Shown: positions 36,406-45,393, counted from the stretch's first letter. The stretch is 50,289 nt of DNA from Arthrobacter nitrophenolicus (GCF_000332815.1 NZ_AOFD01000031.1:1-50289); one strand, 5' to 3'. Numbers and translations are program-made. The notes: generated by a model not told the origin, from the letters alone.

Positions 36406-38742
36406 TTAGACGGCGCAGCCTCCCAGCGCGATCGTTCCGTCGACGGCAGCAATCTGCTTCTGGACGTCACCCAGCTTGGCTGTCAGGGAGTTGACGACCA
36501 GCTTTTGGGCAGCAACTGCATCCTTGTTCGCCTTCTTTTGGCCTTCCAGAGTCCGCAGCGTGGTCTGCGCCTCCGTCACCTGCTGGTCCAGGCTGGTCAA
36601 CTGGTTCTGCAGAGTTTTCAGGTTGGCTTCCACCGCACTGATCTCCCCGTTGAGCTGGTTGAGCTGGTCCGCGAGCGGTGCCACCCGACTTTGCAGGGAC
36701 AGGATCTCGTTTTCCTTGGCGGTGATCTGGCCATTGAGGTCAGAGACCTGCGCGGCAAGGCTTTCGGCCAGCTTATTGAGGGATTCGACCTGCGTCTCCT
36801 GCGCGGCCACGGCACCGTTCGCTGCCGCCAAGAGGCCCTGCAGCTCTGCCAGCTCGGCCTGCAACGCTGACAGCTCCTCTTTCTTGGCATCAACGGCGTT
36901 ATCCGCTGTGGTGAGCTCGCTCTGTGCTTTCGCCAGGACCTCCTCCTTCTCCGCCAGCAGGGCCCTCTGGTCGGTGGCAGCCTCCTGAGCCTGCTGCGCG
37001 TCGGTCACCAGCCCTGGAAGTTCCGCTTCCAGGTCGGCGACCACCTTTTGCTGGGCCGCGACGGCGGCGGCAGCGTCGGAGGCCGCTTGCTCGAGCGTTA
37101 CAAGTTGGCCGTGAAGGGTGGAAAGTTCGTCCTGCTTGAGCGTCACCGCAGCATTGGCCTGGTCAACTTCTTCCTGCAGGGCCGGAACCTGTCCCTTGAG
37201 GTTGGCGATCTCGATCTCTTTGGCGGCCAGCCCTGCGTTAGCTGCATCGAGTGCTGCCTGCAGCGGCGCCGCCTGCTGTTGCAGTGAGCTGCTCTCCGTC
37301 TGCTTGGCCAGCAGCTGGGTGTTAAGGGTGTTCACCTGGGTCTGCAGAGTTGTCAGGTCGCCCTGCAGTCCGGAGATCTGTGCGGTCTTGTCTGAGATGA
37401 GGCCGTTGACGACGGCCAGCTCGTCCTGCTTAGCCTTGCGCTGATCAAGCAGAGCCTGCTTCTCATCGTTATTGCCCTTGATGGCGGCCATGCGCTTGGT
37501 GAGATCGTCAATTTGCAGGTCAAGCGTGGTCTTCCTGGCCTGAAGCGCTGCAAGCTCGTTCTGGGCCGTGGTCAGTTCAGCCTGCTTTGCCGTGACGCTT
37601 GCACTCAGCGTGGTGATCTGACCCTGAAGGGTAGCGATCTCCGCGCTGAGGGTGCTGATCCCGGCCGTATTGTCCTCCACTGCTTTCGCGGCTTCCGCGG
37701 CAGTGTCTTGCAGGGTTGCCAGCTCAGCCTCAGCCGCTGCTATGGCGTCGTTTTGAGCGCGGAGGGCATCCGTCGCATGGGTAGCCGTCAACTGGAGGGA
37801 CGCCAGTTGACCCTCGGCCTCGGTTATCTGTGCCTCTTTATCATCAACTGCTGCATCTGCGGCTGTCGCCGTTGCGGCGAGGTCGGCCAGCGTCTGCTCC
37901 TCCTCCGCCAACCGCTCCCTCGCAGCGTTCAGCGTCTCACTTGCGGTAGCGCTGTCCGCTTCGAGGACCTCCAGATCCTCCTGGGCCTTGGTGACTTCCA
38001 GCTGCGCCGCGTAGACAGCGGCTGACGCCTCTGCCACCGCCGTGGAAAGCGCAGCCAGTTCACCCTCGGCCTGCTGGATCTGGGTTTCCTTGGCGGTCAC
38101 GGCACTGACGGCATCAGCCGCAGCTTTCTGCAGTCTTTCGAGCTCGGCCCGAGCCGCGGTGAGCTCCTCGCTGTTGGCGGCCTGTTCTGTAACGATTTTG
38201 GCTAACTCGGCTTCCAGGCCTTTGACTGAAGCCTCGGCTGCTGCCAGCTCTGCTTGGAGCGGCGAAAGCTCGCTGACAACGCCAGCCCGCTCACTCTGAA
38301 GACCAGCGAGGGCAGCTTCGGCTTCCGTAACCTGCGCCGCTGTGTCGGCTTGCTCGGCAAGCAACCGTTCCAGTTCCTGTTTTGCTTCAGCCTCGGCATC
38401 AGTGAGTTGCTGCTCCTCGGCTGCAAGCTCAGCCAGCGCCTTGTCAGCAGCGTCAATGCCAGCCGCCAGCTCGGCTTCCTGGGCCGTGAGTTGCGCCTTC
38501 TCAGCCTCCAATTTGGCGATGACATCCGCGTTCTTCTTTGCCGCTGCCTTCAGCAGGTTCTCCTGGACCGTCCCGCGGTGGGCGAATTGGTTAACAACGC
38601 CGTTGCAGATGCTGGTATTTGACGTGGTTCCTGCAGCAAAGGCCGGCTGGACCAAAACCAGGCCGCTGGTGAGTAGACCCGGCAAGACAACTGCTGCAGC
38701 AAGACGGCGGGAGAGGACAGATTTGCTGGGGGAAGTGCGCAT
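36406..38742 (-). CDS. long secreted coiled-coil protein
   Basis: A 778-residue protein starting at ATG 38742, with AGGAG 6 nt upstream (the ORF runs open to 38853 but lacks a site there). Residues 1-36 are a signal peptide (SRRLAAAVVLPGLLTSGLVLVQPAFA, then AG). Residues about 65-765 are almost continuous heptad-like sequence rich in Ala, Glu, Gln, Leu and Lys (for example LEAEKAQLTAQEAELAAGID, LNTQLLAKQTESSSLQQQAA). There are just two cysteines, C46 near the mature N-terminus (SICNGVV) and C776 in the last residues (GGCAV). No LPXTG, membrane anchor or catalytic domain is seen. It must form a very long extracellular rod; function unknown. Confidence 0.8.
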   Translation of the reverse strand: MRTSPSKSVLSRRLAAAVVLPGLLTSGLVLVQPAFAAGTTSNTSICNGVVNQFAHRGTVQENLLKAAAKKNADVIAKLEAEKAQLTAQEAELAAGIDAADKALAELAAEEQQLTDAEAEAKQELERLLAEQADTAAQVTEAEAALAGLQSERAGVVSELSPLQAELAAAEASVKGLEAELAKIVTEQAANSEELTAARAELERLQKAAADAVSAVTAKETQIQQAEGELAALSTAVAEASAAVYAAQLEVTKAQEDLEVLEADSATASETLNAARERLAEEEQTLADLAATATAADAAVDDKEAQITEAEGQLASLQLTATHATDALRAQNDAIAAAEAELATLQDTAAEAAKAVEDNTAGISTLSAEIATLQGQITTLSASVTAKQAELTTAQNELAALQARKTTLDLQIDDLTKRMAAIKGNNDEKQALLDQRKAKQDELAVVNGLISDKTAQISGLQGDLTTLQTQVNTLNTQLLAKQTESSSLQQQAAPLQAALDAANAGLAAKEIEIANLKGQVPALQEEVDQANAAVTLKQDELSTLHGQLVTLEQAASDAAAAVAAQQKVVADLEAELPGLVTDAQQAQEAATDQRALLAEKEEVLAKAQSELTTADNAVDAKKEELSALQAELAELQGLLAAANGAVAAQETQVESLNKLAESLAAQVSDLNGQITAKENEILSLQSRVAPLADQLNQLNGEISAVEANLKTLQNQLTSLDQQVTEAQTTLRTLEGQKKANKDAVAAQKLVVNSLTAKLGDVQKQIAAVDGTIALGGCAV

Positions 38743-38941
38743 GCGAGCTCCTGAGACCATCGGGCGGCCCACGTTGGCCGCTGCCTGCACTAAAGGTAAG
38801 TTCCAGCCCCACCGGAGAACACGCGTAATTGGCCACCTGACTTTGACCTTCAAGTACTCGTTTTCCGAAGCGGCCGGGCCGCGCGACTACTTGGTCAAGG
38901 CCCAGCCAGGGCACGGAATATGACCGCGCCGGTCTCCCGGT

Positions 38942-38953
38942 TAACCGCGGTTA
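38942..38953. promoter_or_regulatory. 12-bp palindrome between divergent genes
   Basis: TAACCGCGGTTA is a perfect palindrome, overlapping a second one (GGTTAACC, 38939-38946). It lies between the coiled-coil gene and the decayed lipoprotein gene and could be an operator. Elsewhere in the 38743-39066 gap I see only the ribosome binding sites of the two flanking genes and a weak minus-strand promoter candidate (TTGAAG, 17 nt, AATTAC, about 38850-38820). Confidence 0.35.
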
Positions 38954-39066
38954 CTTCCTGCATCCCCGCATTGCGGCGGCCTTTGATTCACCTTCCGGGG
39001 CTGCCGGATAGTTGCTCCAACGCATCCGTTTCGTTGCATCACCTACCGACTTTCCAGGGGAAAATC

Positions 39067-39409
39067 ATGACCATTAAGGCCAAGCCCACCGCTGTCGCGG
39101 CTCTGACAGCAGCAGCGCTGCTGGGACTGGCAGCCTGCGCAGACCCGGGCGCGACGGCGGCGACGGCACCGAGTCCGGCAAGTACGAGGCCGTACTTGCA
39201 ACGTGACCGTGACCGAGGCCCGTAGGGAAAAGTTCGGCTTCGCGACCTACCGCAACGACCTCCTGAGCTTCTATGCGTAGAGCGGGTCCGATATCGGTGA
39301 GATCAAGGAAGCTAAGAACGTGGCGGGCAAGCGCAACGTCGTGGGCTCGGGCACCTACCAGGAAGCAATCCTGGTGCGCTGGTACGAGGAGAACAGGCCC
39401 AAGAAGTAG
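39067..39409 (+). pseudogene. decayed lipoprotein gene
   Basis: ATG 39067 (AGGGGA upstream) begins a lipoprotein signal peptide with lipobox LAAC (TAAALLGLAACADPG). The frame then shifts around 39180-39200, and the apparent continuation VTVTEARREKFGFATYRNDLLSFYA is cut by a TAG at 39278-39280, after which SGSDIGEIKEAKNVAGKRNVVGSGTYQEAILVRWYEENRPKK runs to a TAG at 39407-39409. A shift plus an in-frame stop means at least two lesions in about 110 codons, more than the single breaks seen in the neighbours, so this one may be truly inactive. Product family not recognised. Confidence 0.65.
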
Positions 39410-39486
39410 GCAGCCTGACGACGAAGGAAACCGGAACATAAGCTGTTAGAGGAGCTGATCCAGTTTCGGCGGAGAAGGGACAGGCG

Positions 39487-39881
39487 ATGGCGGAGACGGA
39501 TACCACTGACAGCCGCCTGGCGCAGCTGCTGGCCGCGACCGTTCGGCGTGACCCGAACGCCACTATCGAGCTGACGGTGGTCGTTGACGGCACCATCATC
39601 TCGGGATCGGCCGTCTCCGAGCAGGCCTGGGAGCGACGGCAGAACGACCAGGTCCGGGCCGGAAGCCCGGAAGTGGCGGACGCTCTTGAGTCTGGGGCGC
39701 CGGCATCGGACGAACGTAAGCTGAGCCAGGATCCGTACCTTCACTTTCTCGGCCCTGTGCTTGTTACAGGCGGCCGGAAGGTTTGCCTGCAGGCAACGAG
39801 GTCGATCTTCGGAAAGTCTCCGCCTGGAGTATCGGCCGGATGCCCGCCGACCAGGAATGGCACCGGCCTTCCTACGACTGA
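39487..39881 (+). pseudogene. hypothetical protein, possibly GvpU-like, frameshifted near its end
   Basis: The first 98 residues (MAETDTTDSRLAQLLAATVRRDPNATIELTVVVDGTIISGSAVSEQAWE...) resemble small proteins annotated as gas vesicle accessory GvpU, a weak identification. After YLHFLGPVLVTGGRK the published frame turns to low-quality sequence to 39921, while the +2 frame reads GLPAGNEVDLRKVSAWSIGRMPADQEWHRPSYD with a stop at 39879-39881. Restoring one G near 39785 (AAGGTTTG to AAGGGTTTG) joins them into 131 residues. No other gas vesicle gene is in the window. Confidence 0.55.
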
Positions 39882-39924
39882 TCAGGCCTCGACTGATCGC
39901 TTCACATGCAACACGATGTGATTT

Positions 39925-41400
39925 CTAGAATGGCGGAGGTACCGGAGGCTTTGCGGCTGAGGCCGGTTCAGCGGTTTCGGCGCGGCCCGCATCCCTGTCC
40001 ACTGCGCCGGCGTCTGCGGCACCGGTGCTGTAGGTCCTGCCCAGCGCAGAGCGCCATCGAAGATCGCCGCCATGGGACAAATGCTCATAGCTCCAGGCAC
40101 CGATGGACTTGAGGGCATGGTGCCTTCGGCACAGCAGTGCCAGGTTCCCCGGCTCGGTGTGCCCACCGTCCTGCCATTCGATGGTGTGGTCCACTTCGCA
40201 TCCTCGCGCCGGGCGGGCACAACCCGGAAACCGGCACGTGCCGTCCCGGCTGTGCAGGTATCGGAGCAAGGCCTGGGGCGGACGGTAAGCCGTTCGGCCA
40301 ACTCCCAGGGCCTGGCCCGTGCTGAAGTCGGTAAAAAGACGGTGCCAGTTAGGAGCCAAGGCCGCCAACCTGAGTGCCGTGTCCGCATCAATGGGTCCGT
40401 ACCCCTGGAGCTCAGCGGTGCGCAGCCCGGTCGCGCCGGCCTCGTGTGCGAAGGGCGCCGCAGCAGGTACGCCGGCGAGAACCTGTCCTACCGGGATGGT
40501 TACCACGACTTCGGGGCGGAAGGGCCCGATTCCCTCACTGGATCCGCCCAGAAGCCGGTAGGCCAGTGCATCTGCACGGTACTCCGGCAAGGTTCGTGGT
40601 GGTGTGCGGCTTCCGGGAGCGGCGGCAGTACCCGGCACTTGATACGTGTCCGCTTCCGCAGCCCGGGCGCTGGCCAGCCGGGCGTCGCGGTCAAGCCCGT
40701 TGAAAATGGGGAGGCCGGCCTCTGCCGGCAGATAGGCGGTAATAGTGCACATGCCGTCCCGCTCAGGCGTGAACCATACACCCCGTTCACGCCGGGCCGA
40801 TGCCTTCCGGGACGAGAGGCTTTCGGGATGGAGCCGCTCGCGCAGCCGACGCAGGCTGGTCCGCAGTTCGACGGCGGTGCGGAGCCGGCCCTGGCGCGTC
40901 CGCGTGCGCAGCAGGGCTATCCGCGAGAATTCGCCATGGTGGGCTGCGGGCAAAGAGCGCGCCTGTTCGAGGATGACTCGTGCATGCGCGGGGGAGATTT
41001 TTCCTTCCTCAACCGCTTCGAGGACCTCCCATTGACACGTGGTGAGCTCCACAGCGTCATTCACGGACTGGGCTGCTGATCCTTCCGAAACAGCACAGGC
41101 TGTTGCCACCTCCGTAACCGCGAGGGCGTGGGCCTCTTCTCCGCCAAAACGCATGGGCTGGCTGCCATCGCGGGGCGGCATCTCCTCAGCAACCGCTTCT
41201 TCGACCCGGGCAACGGCCCGCATCTTCATGGCAGTGGCCCAGGCAATAAGCCGGTCGGCTGACTGTGCCAACCCAAGAGCTTCATCAGCAGTCAGGAAGG
41301 AGGGCAGCGGATAGCTGACTTCACCGCCGAGAAGCGGCCCGCCGTCCGCAAACCGGACAGCAGGAAACCAGACGTCGTCAGCTGCCAGTTCCGTCTGCAC
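39925..41400 (-). CDS. DUF222 / HNH endonuclease domain protein (13E12-type)
   Basis: A 491-residue protein starting at GTG 41400 with a purine-rich GGGGAAGGGG about 7 nt before it. Residues about 15-330 form the DUF222 (13E12 repeat) region; residues 375-440 are the HNH domain: RDGTCRFPGCARPARGCEVDHTIEWQDGGHTEPGNLALLCRRHHALK, with two CxxC-like cysteines and the DH...N...H catalytic signature. Such proteins are present in many copies in actinobacteria; some may be mobile or target phage DNA, but their role is not established. The upstream gap 41401-41649 shows no other gene. Confidence 0.88.
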   Translation of the reverse strand: MQTELAADDVWFPAVRFADGGPLLGGEVSYPLPSFLTADEALGLAQSADRLIAWATAMKMRAVARVEEAVAEEMPPRDGSQPMRFGGEEAHALAVTEVATACAVSEGSAAQSVNDAVELTTCQWEVLEAVEEGKISPAHARVILEQARSLPAAHHGEFSRIALLRTRTRQGRLRTAVELRTSLRRLRERLHPESLSSRKASARRERGVWFTPERDGMCTITAYLPAEAGLPIFNGLDRDARLASARAAEADTYQVPGTAAAPGSRTPPRTLPEYRADALAYRLLGGSSEGIGPFRPEVVVTIPVGQVLAGVPAAAPFAHEAGATGLRTAELQGYGPIDADTALRLAALAPNWHRLFTDFSTGQALGVGRTAYRPPQALLRYLHSRDGTCRFPGCARPARGCEVDHTIEWQDGGHTEPGNLALLCRRHHALKSIGAWSYEHLSHGGDLRWRSALGRTYSTGAADAGAVDRDAGRAETAEPASAAKPPVPPPF

Positions 41401-41649
41401 GTGCGCCCCTTCCCCTTAATGTCCTTGGTGTCCTTTTCCGCTGACTACAGCTTAGGAAGGGGGTCTGACAATTTCGGAGGGACCTACAGAACCTGCTCCC
41501 ACACCGTGAGTGCAGCCTGATCTTCCCCCGTCAGGGTCGACGACGGTCGCATCCACCCAGGCCGTACGGGCAAGGACACTGCTGCGCCAGGCCAGGACTG
41601 ACCTCGCCGGTACAGCGGCTCCGGCACTGGCCGCCGCTAAGCTTGCGCC

Positions 41650-43329
41650 ATGGCCAGGAAAACCACAGCAGAGAAGCTTGCCACCATCCAGAAGGGCTAC
41701 GCCCTGGAAGGCGCCACCATCGAACTGGGGGCTGCCATCATCGACGGCGAGCTGCACAAGGATGCTCCGGTGCGGCTGCCGCTGGCCATGATGAACCGGC
41801 ACGGGCTGGTTGCAGGGGCGACCGGCACCGGCAAGACCGTCACGCTGCACATGATGGCCGAGCAGCTGTCCACGGCCGGCGTCCCCGTTTTCCTGGCGGA
41901 TATCAAGGGCGACCTTTCCGGGCTGGCCACGGCGGCAACAGGCAGCGAAAAGCTCAGCGTCCGCACCGAAAGCATCGGCCAGCCCTGGCAGGGCCGGACG
42001 TTCCCTGTCGAATTCCTGGCGCTCGGCGGCGACGGCAACGGCGTCCCGGTCCGCGCCACAGTCTCGTCCTTCGGCCCCATCCTGCTCTCGCGCATCATGG
42101 AATTGAACGACACGCAGGAGTCCAGCCTGCAGCTGGTGTTCTACTTTGCGGACAAGAACGGCCTGGAACTGGTCGACCTCAAGGACCTGCGGGCCGTCAT
42201 CCAGTTCCTGACCTCCGCCGAGGGCAAGGACCAGCTGGAGGAACTCGGCGGGCTCTCCAAAGCCACTGCCGGCGTGATCCTGCGGGAACTCGTCAACCTG
42301 GAAGCACAAGGGCTGGAGAAGTTCTTCGGCGAACCGGAGTTCGATACCGCCGAGCTGCTGCGCACCGCCCCCGACGGCCGGGGCGTGATCACCTGTCTGG
42401 AGCTGCCCACCCTGCAGACCAAGCCCATGCTGTTCTCCACGTTCCTGATGTGGCTGCTGGCCGATCTCTTTGAGGACCTGCCGGAGGCCGGCGACCTGGA
42501 CAAGCCAAAGCTCGTGTTCTTCCTGGACGAGGCGCACCTGCTGTTCAACGGGGCGTCCAAAGCCTTCCTCGAGGCGATCACCACCACCGTCCGGCTCATC
42601 CGGTCCAAGGGCGTGGGCATCTTCTTCGTCACCCAGACCCCCAAGGATGTTCCCGCCGACGTTTTGGGCCAGCTGGCCAACCGGGTGCAGCACGCCTTAC
42701 GGGCTTTTACCCCGGAGGACGCCAAGGCCCTGAAGGCCACCGTGTCCACGTTCCCGGTCAGCGACTACGACCTTGAGAAGACCCTGACATCAGCCGGCAT
42801 CGGCGAAGCGGTCATCACCGTCATGAATGACAAAGGCGCCCCTACGCCGGTGGCACATACCCGCCTGCGTGCGCCGGAATCCGTGATGGGTCCCAGCGAG
42901 GAAGCCCTGGTCCGGAGCACCGTGGCCGGCTCGGCACTCCTGCCCAAATACGGAACCGCGGTGGACAACCCGTCCGCCTACGAGAAGCTGGCCGGCAAGA
43001 CCGCCGCACCCACGGGTCCGGCAGCGGAAGTTCCGGGCCCGCTGGACGTGGATGAGGAGGCCCGCCGCATCGAGGAGGAAATCCTGGGCAGGCCGAGCAG
43101 CAGGACAAGCAGCAAACCCGCGTCGCGCCGTGACGAGACACCTGTTGAGGCTCCCCGCAGGCAGTCACAGCCCCAGCCCGGTGGCGGGATGATGGACGAC
43201 CTCGGCGCGGTCCTTGGCGGCGCACTCGGCGGCGGCCTGAAGAGCATGGCCAGGTCCGTCGGTACCCAGCTGGGCCGTGAATTGTTGCGCGGCGTGTTTG
43301 GCACGTCGTCCCGGCGCCGCCGCCGCTGA
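41650..43329 (+). CDS. helicase HerA-like ATPase (DUF853)
   Basis: A 559-residue P-loop ATPase of the HerA/FtsK superfamily. Walker A is GATGTGKT (residues 56-63); Walker B is KLVFFLDEAHLLF; FVTQTPKDVPADVLGQLANRVQHALRAFTPED carries the sensor/arginine region typical of DUF853. Residues 440-520 are a charged low-complexity linker, and the end is a Gly-rich segment finishing in SSRRRRR. HerA-type proteins translocate DNA, but the DUF853 branch has no proven role. TAAGCT lies 6 nt before the ATG, a leaderless arrangement. No NurA-like nuclease is adjacent. Confidence 0.88.
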   Translation: MARKTTAEKLATIQKGYALEGATIELGAAIIDGELHKDAPVRLPLAMMNRHGLVAGATGTGKTVTLHMMAEQLSTAGVPVFLADIKGDLSGLATAATGSEKLSVRTESIGQPWQGRTFPVEFLALGGDGNGVPVRATVSSFGPILLSRIMELNDTQESSLQLVFYFADKNGLELVDLKDLRAVIQFLTSAEGKDQLEELGGLSKATAGVILRELVNLEAQGLEKFFGEPEFDTAELLRTAPDGRGVITCLELPTLQTKPMLFSTFLMWLLADLFEDLPEAGDLDKPKLVFFLDEAHLLFNGASKAFLEAITTTVRLIRSKGVGIFFVTQTPKDVPADVLGQLANRVQHALRAFTPEDAKALKATVSTFPVSDYDLEKTLTSAGIGEAVITVMNDKGAPTPVAHTRLRAPESVMGPSEEALVRSTVAGSALLPKYGTAVDNPSAYEKLAGKTAAPTGPAAEVPGPLDVDEEARRIEEEILGRPSSRTSSKPASRRDETPVEAPRRQSQPQPGGGMMDDLGAVLGGALGGGLKSMARSVGTQLGRELLRGVFGTSSRRRRR

Positions 43330-43430
43330 CCAAAGCGCTGTCTACGGCGCCCTGACCGGCTGCGCCGTACGCCGCCGTCGGACGTTTTCCCCACGTTTCT
43401 GCCCCGGGTAGGGGAGACACCAACTTTAGT

Positions 43431-43442
43431 GTGCGATCGCAC
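43431..43442. promoter_or_regulatory. 12-bp palindrome upstream of the anchored protein gene
   Basis: GTGCGATCGCAC is a perfect palindrome ending 25 nt before the ATG at 43468 and immediately followed by TAACGTTA. It could be an operator over the promoter; no nearby regulator gene is seen. Confidence 0.35.
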
Positions 43443-43467
43443 TAACGTTACTGTAAGGAACGTGCAG

Positions 43468-44460
43468 ATGAGTCAAGCGTTGGTGAGGATAGCGGCCGGA
43501 TGGCTGCTCGGCCTCATGCTTGCCGTGGCCGGAGCCGTCGTTGCAGTGAACCTGGTGAACAACACCGTGGCGAGCCCGCAGCAGCCGGTCCGCGAATATC
43601 TGGACGCCCTGCAGGACGGCGACGGCGGCAGGGCGCTGGGGCTGCTGCGCGCCACCGTGCCGCCCAGCAACGCCGCAATGCTGGACGGGACCGGGCTGCA
43701 GACCGCGGCGTCCCGCCTCACCAACGTGGAGATCGGCGACCCGCAGGACCGCCCGGGCGACCAGGTGGTGGTGCCGATGGAATACACGATTGACGGCAGC
43801 CGCCTCAGCACCGAATTCCTGCTGGAGAAAACCGGCACGGAGTGGATCTTCTTCAACACCTGGGCATTCGTCCCCTCCCGGCTGCCCACGCTGGACATCA
43901 CCGTAGTCAACGGCAACCAGGCCAACGTCAACGGCGTCCCGGTGAACATGCCCAACGGCCGGAACTCGTTCGCCGTGTTCTACCCCGGCGAGTACGAGGC
44001 CGCCCTGAACGGCCAGTACTTCTCCGCCCCCGCCACCCGGGCCACCGTGACGGCCCGCGATGTTCCCGTGGCACCGCTCAACCTGCTGACGCAGGCAACG
44101 GGCAGGCTGAAGGAAGACGTGGCGGACAAGGTCAAGGAGTTCCTGGACGGCTGTGCTGCGGAAGCGGGCAAGGAGCAGAAGCTGCAGCCGGACTGCCCGT
44201 TCTATTACGCCAGCAACAACCGGGTGCAGGACGGCAGCATCAAGTGGACCGTCACGGAGTATCCCAACGTCTCCATCGAGCCGTTCGACGGACGCTGGGT
44301 GGTGGCTCCTCTGGACGGCAAGGCCAAGGTGGAAGCGCTCCAGCAGAACTCCTTCACCGGCATCTGGTACCCCCTCGAGGCAGAGGTGGACTTCAGCTTT
44401 ACCACCCGCCTGGACGTCTCCGGCGACGCGGTCAAAGTCACCCCGATGCTGAGCTTCTAG
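43468..44460 (+). CDS. membrane-anchored extracellular protein, family not recognised
   Basis: A 330-residue protein with one N-terminal hydrophobic segment (IAAGWLLGLMLAVAGAVVAVNLV) acting as an uncleaved anchor or signal peptide. The following PVREYLDALQDGDGGRALGLL segment resembles the DUF4878-like beginning of many lipoprotein-type NTF2 domains. Two cysteines (DGCAAEAGKEQKLQPDCPF) are likely disulfide-bonded outside the cell. ATG 43468 has AAGGAA 8 nt upstream; the frame from 43429 would begin inside the palindrome. The end overlaps the convergent DUF559 gene by about 23 nt. Confidence 0.7.
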   Translation: MSQALVRIAAGWLLGLMLAVAGAVVAVNLVNNTVASPQQPVREYLDALQDGDGGRALGLLRATVPPSNAAMLDGTGLQTAASRLTNVEIGDPQDRPGDQVVVPMEYTIDGSRLSTEFLLEKTGTEWIFFNTWAFVPSRLPTLDITVVNGNQANVNGVPVNMPNGRNSFAVFYPGEYEAALNGQYFSAPATRATVTARDVPVAPLNLLTQATGRLKEDVADKVKEFLDGCAAEAGKEQKLQPDCPFYYASNNRVQDGSIKWTVTEYPNVSIEPFDGRWVVAPLDGKAKVEALQQNSFTGIWYPLEAEVDFSFTTRLDVSGDAVKVTPMLSF

Positions 44461-45088
44461 CTCGCCTCGCAAGCACCGCCAGCACTTGGGCCACCATGGC
44501 ATCCGGGTGGTATACAACGTCGGAGTAGTAGTACCGAAGGGCCGTGTAGCCCTGGACCACGGACTCGTTGTTCCGCCGGTGATCCTTCTGGACCTGGTTC
44601 CACTCGGCATGGTGCCGGCCATCAAGCTCCACCACCAGCCAGCCGTCCAGCAACAGGTCGACGTAGCCCACCCGCGCCAGGTAGAACTGCGTCTGCACAG
44701 AGATGCCTGCCTGCCGAAAATATGTGCGCGCCAGTGTTTCGAGGAGTGAGTCGGATCCCCGGTCCACCCAGTCCAGCACCGCCCTTGCTTTCCCGTTCCG
44801 TTTCCCGGGCAGCCGATGGCGCAGGAAGCCGACGGTCATGTCTCCCCTCGATACCGCGCACTCCACCATGACCAGCGACTCCGGGAAGGGCAGACACCGC
44901 AGAGCGTGGACCAGCACATCGGCGAGCGCAGCGACCGGACGAAGCCTGGAAGGTGGCAGCAGCAGCCCTGCGTGGTGGACGGCAGGGTCACCCACTGCTG
45001 CCTGCCGCTGGTGGTAGACGTGCCGAAGAACCGGAGGCTTCACGCACCAGAGGTTGTAGTACGGCGCGGCGCTGGAACAGGTCAGCAA
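44438..45088 (-). CDS. DUF559 domain protein, probable N-terminal extension missing
   Basis: The C-terminal 110 residues form a DUF559 (Vsr/restriction-endonuclease-like) domain: AGISVQTQFYLARVGYVDLLLDGWLVVELDGRHHA with the D...E-D pattern, then RNNESVVQGYTALRYYYSDV. The reading frame is open upstream to about 45245 and encodes GAAPPLARRAVRRGILQPDRGLYALPTASPDLVAVLRNREL, which matches the AbiEi-like winged-helix part usual before DUF559 domains. The only start in the frame is TTG 45088, inside that domain, so the true start has probably been lost by a frameshift around 45190-45250. Proteins of this type are common in actinobacteria and of unknown function. Confidence 0.7.
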   Translation of the reverse strand: MLTCSSAAPYYNLWCVKPPVLRHVYHQRQAAVGDPAVHHAGLLLPPSRLRPVAALADVLVHALRCLPFPESLVMVECAVSRGDMTVGFLRHRLPGKRNGKARAVLDWVDRGSDSLLETLARTYFRQAGISVQTQFYLARVGYVDLLLDGWLVVELDGRHHAEWNQVQKDHRRNNESVVQGYTALRYYYSDVVYHPDAMVAQVLAVLARRARSSASG

Positions 45089-45327
45089 TTCCCGGTTCCG
45101 CAGTACGGCAACCAGGTCCGGGGACGCCGTCGGGAGGGCGTAAAGTCCCCGGTCCGGTTGCAGGATGCCTCTACGTACAGCCCGTCTTGCCAGTGGGGGT
45201 GCAGCACCCGGAGTCGGCCCTATGTGAAGAACTGGAGGTATCCATCAACGTCACGTCAGGCACGCTTTTGGCTCCACTGCGCACGGCAGGCCGCGCGCAG
45301 TCGCGGTTCTTGCGGGGGTACGGCCGC

Positions 45328-45373
45328 AAAAGGCTGCCTGCCGTGACATCAAGAGACACAGCAGGCAGCCTTT
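45328..45373. terminator. terminator hairpin
   Basis: AAAGGCTGCCTGC pairs perfectly over 13 bp with GCAGGCAGCCTTT across a 20-nt loop; A/T runs at the stem base give T-tracts on either strand. It is just after the stop of the thioredoxin/NHL gene (45394) and most likely ends that transcript. Confidence 0.75.
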
Positions 45374-45393
45374 AGCATTACGACGGCGGGGCG

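Noticed and set aside
39487..39881. A gas vesicle cluster
   Set aside because: Only a weak GvpU-like resemblance in a single gene; no gvpA, gvpF/L or other gas vesicle genes occur in the window.
39925..41400. HNH protein as an intron-encoded homing endonuclease or defence island marker
   Set aside because: The DUF222-HNH architecture is a common free-standing actinobacterial family, and no intron, intein or defence genes are next to it.
41650..43329. HerA-like ATPase as part of an antiphage or NurA repair system
   Set aside because: Neighbours are an anchored extracellular protein and a DUF222-HNH protein; no nuclease, SIR2 or NurA partner is adjacent.
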